A stretch of 14,318 nt of DNA. It comes from Asterionellopsis glacialis (taxonomy: Eukaryota; Bacillariophyta; Plagiogrammaphyceae; Rhaphoneidales; Asterionellopsidaceae). The stretch lies in contig WKLE02000594.1 in the NCBI GenBank assembly GCA_014885115.2, positions 18,369 to 32,686 of the forward strand, in the 5' to 3' direction. The notes beneath the pieces are model-generated. The model saw only the letters and a program-made list of their open reading frames with translations. It was not told the origin of the DNA and did not search any database. The position numbers and the translations under genes were made by a program. This document shows, piece by piece, positions 8,130-14,318 of this stretch (positions are counted from its first letter, which is position 1; every line of letters begins with the position of its first letter).

Positions 8130-8698
8130 AAAAAATCAAGAGGGAAATCAAGTCAATCGCAAACATTTTGAAGATCCTAAAAACACCGTACATGCGATAG
8201 GGATGAAAGAAATATTCATAAAAGACCTCAAGCACAATCCTAATAGGGGTATGGATCGAACTGAAAATTAGAAACTGAAACTTTGAAAAATGTGAAACGA
8301 CTCTGTCTTAATTACAATATTGTGGAACAAAACATAGAGAATAGATACTAATGCGTCATAGAAGGACAACCACAATTTTTGAATTGGAGAGTATGTTTGG
8401 GAGAGAGAGAGTCCATTTAATGTATGTAAAAATGAAAACGAGATGAAGGAGATGAAATTGGAAAGGGGAACTTGTACACTAAGCTGCACATGAGAATCAA
8501 TTCATATTAAAAAACAACACCCCTTCTCAGCCAAAAGGTTTCCATTATCTTATAGAAAGAGATGCTGTAATCTGAACACAGAATGTAATAATAATCTCAA
8601 TGAAGTTAATGATTACCACGGGTATCCCATGTTTTCGCTTTCATGTGGCGTCTTCTGTTCTACAGGAAGAGAAGTGAAGTGAAGTTTAGAACAAAGAC

Positions 8699-8717
8699 TT
8701 TATTGGGTACCAATAAA
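8699..8717. repeat. 19-bp palindrome carrying CCAAT and AATAAA on both strands
   Basis: TTTATTGG at 8699-8706 and CCAATAAA at 8710-8717 are exact reverse complements around GTA. Each strand therefore reads both CCAAT and the polyadenylation hexamer AATAAA. It is 570 bp after the MYB stop, far for an ordinary 3' untranslated region in a compact genome, and 914 bp before the DGDG synthase start. Confidence 0.5.
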
Positions 8718-9236
8718 ATGAATCAAACTTCATTTGTTGCTATTAGGATTCACACGGAATGTTTGTTGTACGAGTATTGTACAAAATCCATTTGAGTTTC
8801 TGCAAAGATACCTTTTGTCTTCTGAGATATTTGTGTTGACTACTTCAAAGACAAAGGAAATCAGGCTGAGGAATGTAAGCGAATGAAAATTGTATTGGTA
8901 CGTTGGCACGAATTGCATGATTTGGTGACAAATCGACACTACGCACAATTTCTACTTGAACATTTGGCATTTGAAACATCATGGGTTCTTATCTTTTCGG
9001 AAGCCCTTCCAAGGGTTCTGATTTCTGATGTTTAGACTTTTTGAATTTGATTCGTTTCTGCCTTTTTGTGACACTTTTTATGTCGACGCTTCGACGTACA
9101 GACTGTGCTATCATCAGCGGGCTCAGGGCTGTGCCATCGTAACTGTCTACGGTCAGTATCTGTACGTACTTGCATATTGAACTTTTCTGCATTGGACTGG
9201 ATCAGAGAGGTTTCAATAAATGGGGTGGGCATGTGA

Positions 9237-9255
9237 TGACGTCAACCCTTGACGT
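9237..9255. promoter_or_regulatory. TGACGTCA element plus TGACGT half-site upstream of the DGDG synthase
   Basis: TGACGTCA at 9237-9244 is a perfect CRE-type bZIP palindrome, and TGACGT follows at 9250-9255. They lie about 380-390 bp before the DGDG synthase ATG. TGACGT is the site described for aureochrome bZIP domains, so this is a candidate aureochrome or other bZIP target. Regulation is inference. Confidence 0.45.
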
Positions 9256-9630
9256 TGCTTTTCAGTATGTGGACACGTAGGGCAGTTGCTGGCCGAGCAG
9301 CCACGGTCGATCATCTGTCGCCCTGGAAGATGCGAACGTCGCATTTTCAAAAAGTGCTGCAACTGGACGAAAAAGCCGAACGAACAAAGCTGTCAGCTGG
9401 CAACAGGCTAACATTCTTGCATATTCTACTTGAAGACGATTCTGTTGTAGCTACACACAATCCTTTGGCTGTTTGGTGAAGAGCATTTTACTCGTCATCC
9501 CTCTGAAACACACGAACAGTATCCTTTCAACTCCTACAAAGTGGAGGGTGGTTGCTATCACATGCTTAGAAAACATTTTTTTAGATTCACTCTATTTTTG
9601 ATCCAACAAAATTAGATTCGATTTTCATTC

Positions 9631-12564
9631 ATGATTTCATCCTATGATTCAGATAGGCGAAGGGGAATCTCGCTAATTTATTGCTTTGTCTTGGTTCTAA
9701 TCTTGCTTGCAACAGCAAAAGGTGATGATATCAATGGTAAAGATAAACCACACAAAAATGGTGTAACAAAAACTAACAATAACAAAAAACAAACGGATAA
9801 AAATAATGATTTAGTACCAAATAATGGGGACGTTCCTAAAAAATTGATGAATTTAGGTGAATCCATCCGGAGATCTCAATTAAAGTTTCGTCAAGAACGA
9901 GCAGAGACCATGCAAAAATATTGGAAACGTACATTTAAAGAAATTAAAAATTCAACATCAACATTCCCATCAACTGCCAAATCTGTATCCGAGAGTCCAG
10001 GTCGTGGTGGTCCTAGCAGCATGTTCACTCAATGGAAGGCTTATATTGAAGAACAGCGATCAGGCAGCACTAATGCGGGTGGATCTAAGCCGCTCAAGCA
10101 AAAGAAGCGATTTGATGGATTTGCATCATGGGATCGAATACTACAAGAATGGGCAGATGATGTGGGGGATTACATTGAAAAGGCTCAAGCAGAAACTGGT
10201 GGAGAATACTCCTTCTCCAATTATGGCAAATCTACTACTATGGAAGAATCCGACACCAGAAAGGAACCGTCTCGTGCTAGTAGCAAGACGCTCAAAGATA
10301 GTGCTACTAGTTATATCAATGCTACAACAGCTATTGATGGAGTTAGCTCTCAATCAAAAGTGCCATCATTACCAATCCCAGCACCAGCAAAGCCTGGTGA
10401 ATCCATCGTACCTCACACTGACTTGTCTGACAAATCAAAGAACATTCTTATTGTAACTACAGCATCATTGCCCTGGATGACAGGAACTGCTGTCAATCCC
10501 ATGTTACGGGCAGCGTATATGACTATTGGTAGAGCAAAGGCCGGAGGGAGTGTGACATTAATGCTCCCTTGGCTTGAACGCGAATCAGACCAAGAACGAG
10601 TGTACGGGAAGAATAAATTTGAATCCGAACAACAACAAGAAGAATGGCTTCGTGACTGGCTATGTAATACAGCAGGAATGGAAAAGCCCAGTAAGGAACT
10701 TAAAATACGATGGTATCCCGCGTGGGTCCAAACAACAGAGAATTCTGTTTACAGCATGGGGGATATCATGGCACTGATTCCAGAAGATGAAGTAGATATT
10801 TGTATCTTGGAAGAACCAGAGCATTTGAATTGGTATCGAGCACCAGGAGAGGGTTGGACTAACAAGTTCAAGCACGTTGTCGGAATTGTACATACGAACT
10901 ACTTTGTTTATGCCCAGGAACAACCTGCAGCTCTAATCCGAGCACCAGCCATGAGACTTTTGTGTTCTTGGATGTGTCGAGCACATTGTCATCGAGTGAT
11001 CAAACTCTCTGGTACACTGGGGAAATTTGCACCAGAGAAGGAGCTAGTTGAAAATGTTCATGGAGTAAGAGGCACCTTCTTAGAATGTGGCGAGAAACTT
11101 CGGAAGAAGCTTTCGACACGTGCAGGGGCAACTGATCCTGTGTTTGGTCCTGACGCGGACCCAACTGTTTATTTCATCGGAAAGATGCTTTGGTCTAAGG
11201 GACTTGGTTCCTTAATGGAATTATTAAAATACGCAGAAGAAAGTGCAGACTTAAAAATCAAAGTAGATATGTATGGAGGAGGGCCAGACAAGGACGCAGC
11301 AAGTGCTAAAGCTGAGAAACTTGGCTTAGAGATGCCTTTCCTTGGTCCGATTGACCACGCTGAACTTGGAGAAACGCACAAGGTAAGGTTATACGACGAC
11401 ACAAATAAGAAGAAATCGATCACAATACATTCTCAATTGAGTACCCAACTAACTTATTTGAGATTTCTCTCCATTTATTAGGTTTTCATCAATCCGTCCA
11501 CATCCGAGGTCTTGTGTACTACAGTTGCAGAAGCCTTAGCTATGGGGAAGTTCGTTATTGTGCCATCACATCCTTCCAATGACTTTTTTGCGCAATTTCC
11601 AAATTGTTTAACTTATACAAGCAAGGAAGAGTTTGTTGGAAATTTGTATTATACACTAACACATTCTCCAGAACCGCTAATAAAAGAATATGCATTTGCG
11701 TTATCCTGGGCAGCTGCAACAGAGCGCCTTGAAGCTGCTGGATGTATTTCTGTAGAAGAGGCAAAAGCAAGAGAAGAGGCACTTGCTCATCCACAGGCTG
11801 GTGTTGAGATTGGTCTCCCACCAGTTGTCGAAGACGAAGAAGCAAGGAATCGAATCGTTTCTACGTTTAGTCAATCGAGAGAGACATATCGCCAGTTCCG
11901 TTCGAGGTTGTCACAGGAAGTCCAGCAGAGTAATGTTCTACCGAAAGAGCTTCAAAAACGTATGGTAGCTGAACTTGACAAACGCCTTGATGTGGACATT
12001 GAGACCCTTCTTGACTCCCCAAAACTTCGTCTTCAATTGTCTCCTGCAGAGTTGGACAGTCGGTTGTTGAAGTTTTACAAGGATATTACAAAGGGTCAAC
12101 TGGGAGACGTTCTCAGAATAATTGGTGGCGGAACGGAAGTGGGAAGACAGACCCTTTACATTAAAAAGCAAGCTAGTAAGCAAAGAAATCGGGAGATGAA
12201 ACTCGCGAATTCAACAGTTTCGTCGATCGATTGGTTACCACCTGGATTGGACGATATCCTTGATGATACAAGTGACCCAACAGAATCAATTGCCACACAG
12301 ATGGTGAAAAGAGCTCTAAAAAGAAATCTTCCGGTACGAAAGGCAAGCTCTTTGAATGCCGCTCATAATGACGCTAATGAGCAACAAAACGGACTTAGAG
12401 TTCAATCCAAAAACAAAAGAGACACGACAAAGATGTCACTTTCTATCCTTGGACGAGGTGATGCCTGTCAACAACCTATAATAGGTGTACCTGTACAACA
12501 TATTACAAAAACGGGATTTATTCCACGATCCATGAGACGTCAGTCTTATATACCTTTAATTTAG
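9631..12564 (+). CDS. Digalactosyldiacylglycerol synthase (GT4 family, two exons)
   Basis: Join 9631-11382 and 11482-12564, giving 944 aa. The ATG is bounded by an in-frame TAG at 9613-9615. The enzyme moves galactose from UDP-galactose onto monogalactosyldiacylglycerol to make DGDG (EC 2.4.1.241), a main lipid of plastid membranes. The GT-B fold begins near residue 271 with the DGD hallmark IVTTASLPWMTGTAVNP, followed by LEEPEHLNWY, VVGIVHTNY, the C-terminal half (YFIGKMLWSKG) and NPSTSEVLCTTVAEALAMGK, which carries the GT4 E-x7-E pair (Glu593, Glu601). HPSNDFF and FPNCLTY complete the family signature. A hydrophobic segment (13-26) looks like a signal peptide, but no ASAFAP-like motif with Phe at the cleavage site is seen, so its membrane location is uncertain. 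Residues 32-265 are Lys/Asn/Ser-rich. About 240 residues follow the catalytic domain, unlike plant DGD2. It converges with the next gene. Confidence 0.95.
11383..11481 (+). other. Spliceosomal intron in the DGDG synthase gene
   Basis: The donor is AAG|GTAAGG and the acceptor TTATTAG|GTTTTC; the junction is phase 0. Splicing joins HK to VFINPSTSEV, as in the plant enzymes, which confirms the boundaries. The intron is 99 bp, a multiple of three, and its only in-frame stop is the TAG of its own acceptor (11479-11481). A retained intron would add 32 codons and end the protein at residue 616, before the E-x7-E motif. Confidence 0.95.
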
Positions 12565-12639
12565 AGAAATCGCTTTATATATTTTTATCACAGACTCTCT
12601 CCACTCCCAGAACATGGTTTACTCTCCCATTTTCTCCGT
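12565..12639. other. 75-bp spacer between convergent genes
   Basis: Only 75 bp separate the stop codons of the DGDG synthase (+) and the Cys-cluster gene (-). It is AT-rich at its left end (TTTATATATTTTTAT) and pyrimidine-rich after that. Both 3' untranslated regions must either be very short or overlap as antisense RNA. I see no clear hairpin. Confidence 0.7.
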
Positions 12640-14318
12640 TTACTTCGCACCAGAGTCACCCTTACTTTCTGTTTGTGATTTTTGGTATAGTTCGTCCATG
12701 ACTCGTTTGAACCGTTGCTTTCTATTTTCCTTTCGCGGGGCAGGTGCCGAACTGATTTCTTCAGGTGATGCCGTTCCAAACTCACGTCTCCTGTTTCGCT
12801 TTGAAGACTTTCGAATAGTATCTTCTTTCCACTTTGGAACGGCCATGTAATCTTGAAAACTCCACAAGACTGATGTTTCACTATGATACTGAAAAGCCTT
12901 TTCTCGAAATGTACCAGGTAGAATAGCAGACGCTCTCTTTATCGCTGCCTTGATTTGAATGTCAGTTGTACCATTTAGAATAGCTTCATCAAGTTTTGCC
13001 TTTTCACGAATCTCTTTGTGACCTTCGCATTTTTCATCAGTGCAACAATGTAAACAAGCCGCTTGGGAACAACCTCTTCTGGCGTGTCGTCGTTGACATT
13101 TTGAACACCTGTCAGCGTGATCTACCTCTAATGGCATGGGACCACTTTTTAGAGTTGGAGTAGACGATCTTCTACGTTCCTTATTGTTATTAGTTGCTGG
13201 TGGTTCTTTGCGGGTGGATGGCGACGACACACCCACCTTTGTTGCAGAGAGTGATGCATCAGCAACCATTGCCTCGTCGGCAGTGACGTTGTCAGTGGTC
13301 TTCTCCTTTGCGTTATTTGTGATGGGGTCGCGTCTATTGTTGTTTCGACCATGTTGATTTGAAGACTCTGTGGTGATAGTATTTGATTTTGATCGACGTT
13401 TCTGGTTGGTAGAATTAGAAACAGCTGATGAATCCTTTTTGGAAGTAGTACTATGACCATTCTTCATCTTAGATGATGCAGTGGTATCTGCCATCTTTGA
13501 TGATTCAATATCATGGACGTCTTTGTTTCCATTATCTATTTCCTTGGTTTCTGATTTCCTTTGTCGTTTTCTTGAAATGGAGAAGGTTGCTACTGTTGTT
13601 GATTTTTTTGCTCTCTTTGCAGTTGTAGATTTTTTGTCAAGTTCTGCATCTAATGTCTCTAAACTACCTAAAACTGCCTTGGTTGTGGGCACTCTTCGTC
13701 TTTTACCACTCAGCTTTTCCTTTGGTTTTTGTTTGCTGTCATCACTTCTTATTTCAGTGTCTAATTCCTTATCCGATGGTGGTAGTTGCGACTTACCAGT
13801 ACTGATATGATCTCCTGTACTACTAGTACTAGTACTACCCCTACTTTTACGCTTTTTAACATTCTTTGAGCTCGAAGAAGAAGAGCTTTTCCCACTTTTG
13901 TTCTTGCTATTACAATTCTTTGACAATACTCCTCTGCTTTTTGCCTTCTTTTCTATGAAGCTACTTTTCTTCGTTTTCTTTTTAATTTGAGTTACTGGTG
14001 ACTGCTTTTCTTTTTCTTCTTCCTCCTCTTTCTCCTCATATTCATCAACATGAACATGAACATCAGCTTCTTCCTCTTCTTCTTGATCATGAATTGCAAT
14101 AAATGGTGATGAAAATTTTGTACCATTATGTTTCTTGTTTAATAATAATGGCTTATCCTCAAGTGGTGGTAACTTTAATTCATCATGATCATCAAAAGTT
14201 GGTAATTTTTCTTCATGGTTGCCATCATCACCATCGTCATCATCATCACCAACAACATTATCTTTGCCAAGACTATCAAGATGTGGTAACATTGAAGCCA
14301 ATACAGGTGGCCAATCCA
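12640..14318 (-). CDS. Lys/Ser-rich protein with a Cys/His cluster (partial, start outside the window)
   Basis: The frame ends with TAA at 12642-12640 and stays open to the window edge. The first ATG inside is at 14292-14290 (550 aa from there), but the codons before it (reading DWPPVLAS) look coding, so the true start is probably beyond 14318. Counting from that Met, residues 1-390 are low complexity: acidic runs near the start, then Lys/Ser/Thr-rich tracts with many nuclear-type basic clusters. The one ordered part is a Cys/His cluster at 396-425 (13107-13018): C-x2-C-x8-C-x4-C-x2-CC-x4-C-x2-H, a likely zinc-binding unit. Its spacing resembles the RING-like finger of plant SHI/STYLISH (DUF702) proteins, though not exactly. 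A conserved-looking helical region follows to about 490, then a basic C-terminus. Probably nuclear and nucleic-acid associated; the specific function is unknown. Confidence 0.8.
   Translation of the reverse strand, partial: DWPPVLASMLPHLDSLGKDNVVGDDDDDGDDGNHEEKLPTFDDHDELKLPPLEDKPLLLNKKHNGTKFSSPFIAIHDQEEEEEADVHVHVDEYEEKEEEEEKEKQSPVTQIKKKTKKSSFIEKKAKSRGVLSKNCNSKNKSGKSSSSSSSKNVKKRKSRGSTSTSSTGDHISTGKSQLPPSDKELDTEIRSDDSKQKPKEKLSGKRRRVPTTKAVLGSLETLDAELDKKSTTAKRAKKSTTVATFSISRKRQRKSETKEIDNGNKDVHDIESSKMADTTASSKMKNGHSTTSKKDSSAVSNSTNQKRRSKSNTITTESSNQHGRNNNRRDPITNNAKEKTTDNVTADEAMVADASLSATKVGVSSPSTRKEPPATNNNKERRRSSTPTLKSGPMPLEVDHADRCSKCQRRHARRGCSQAACLHCCTDEKCEGHKEIREKAKLDEAILNGTTDIQIKAAIKRASAILPGTFREKAFQYHSETSVLWSFQDYMAVPKWKEDTIRKSSKRNRRREFGTASPEEISSAPAPRKENRKQRFKRVMDELYQKSQTESKGDSGAK

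Larger units (their letters stand above)
8130..9630. other. Spacer between the MYB gene and the DGDG synthase gene
   Basis: This holds the 3' flank of the MYB gene and the promoter side of the DGDG synthase gene. Frames at 8989-9232 (-) and 9249-9479 (+) are short, mutually overlapping in part, and show no domain, so no gene is called. A GA run lies at 8401-8411. A 19-bp palindrome with CCAAT and AATAAA is at 8699-8717. A small stem GGAAG/CTTCC is at 8999-9010. A TGACGTCA palindrome and a second TGACGT lie at 9237-9255. Confidence 0.65.

Noticed and set aside
8989..9479. Short frames on both strands before the DGDG synthase (minus 8989-9232, plus 9249-9479)
   Set aside because: About 65-76 codons, overlapping frames, no domain; the plus frame lacks an ATG at its marked start. 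A small gene cannot be excluded, but nothing supports it.
13818..13838. ACTAGT-type palindromic run
   Set aside because: It is a microsatellite-like Ser/Thr-coding stretch inside the Lys/Ser-rich protein, not a separate element.
14290..14301. Taking the Cys-cluster gene as starting inside the window
   Set aside because: The frame is open to the edge with coding-looking residues before the first ATG, so it is treated as partial.
1..14318. tRNA, rRNA, CRISPR arrays, transposons or organellar DNA
   Set aside because: I found no tRNA T-arm consensus, no regular spacer-repeat array, no transposase or reverse transcriptase frame and no long terminal repeats; spliceosomal introns argue for nuclear DNA.

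Overview
The window looks like nuclear DNA of a photosynthetic stramenopile, most likely a diatom. The strongest evidence is an aureochrome (a bZIP domain followed by a LOV domain), a photoreceptor class known only from photosynthetic stramenopiles. A plant-type digalactosyldiacylglycerol (DGDG) synthase with an N-terminal signal-type hydrophobic segment, two short GT-AG introns, and wide AT-rich spacers without genes agree with this. The species cannot be named from the sequence. I see no prokaryotic-type operon, CRISPR array, rRNA, tRNA or recognisable transposon.

Layout. 1-1476: non-coding upstream region of the aureochrome, rich in GTAC palindromes and CCAAT-type boxes. 1477-3024 (+): aureochrome, two exons around a 285-bp intron, 420 aa. 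3025-4094: spacer between convergent genes. 4095-4616 (-): small nuclear-looking acidic protein of unknown function, 173 aa. 4617-6434: 1.8 kb spacer between divergent genes, with a cluster of strong inverted repeats in its last 450 bp. 6435-8129 (+): single-repeat SHAQKYF-class MYB protein, 564 aa. 8130-9630: spacer with a 19-bp CCAAT/AATAAA palindrome and, nearer the next gene, a full TGACGTCA site. 9631-12564 (+): DGDG synthase, two exons around a 99-bp intron, 944 aa. 12565-12639: 75-bp convergent spacer. 12640-14318 (-): long Lys/Ser-rich protein with a Cys/His cluster, open at the window edge, so its start is missing.

How the genes relate. Three of the five genes look nuclear and DNA-associated: the aureochrome, the MYB protein, and the basic Cys-cluster protein. 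One makes the main galactolipid of photosynthetic membranes. They are separate eukaryotic transcription units, not an operon. One testable link is that aureochromes are known to bind TGACGT, and such sites lie upstream of the DGDG synthase (9237-9255) and of the MYB gene (5999-6004). No wholly new system is evident. The items most worth following up are the palindrome cluster before the MYB gene, the GTAC cluster before the aureochrome, the long C-terminal extension of the DGDG synthase, and the Cys-cluster protein.
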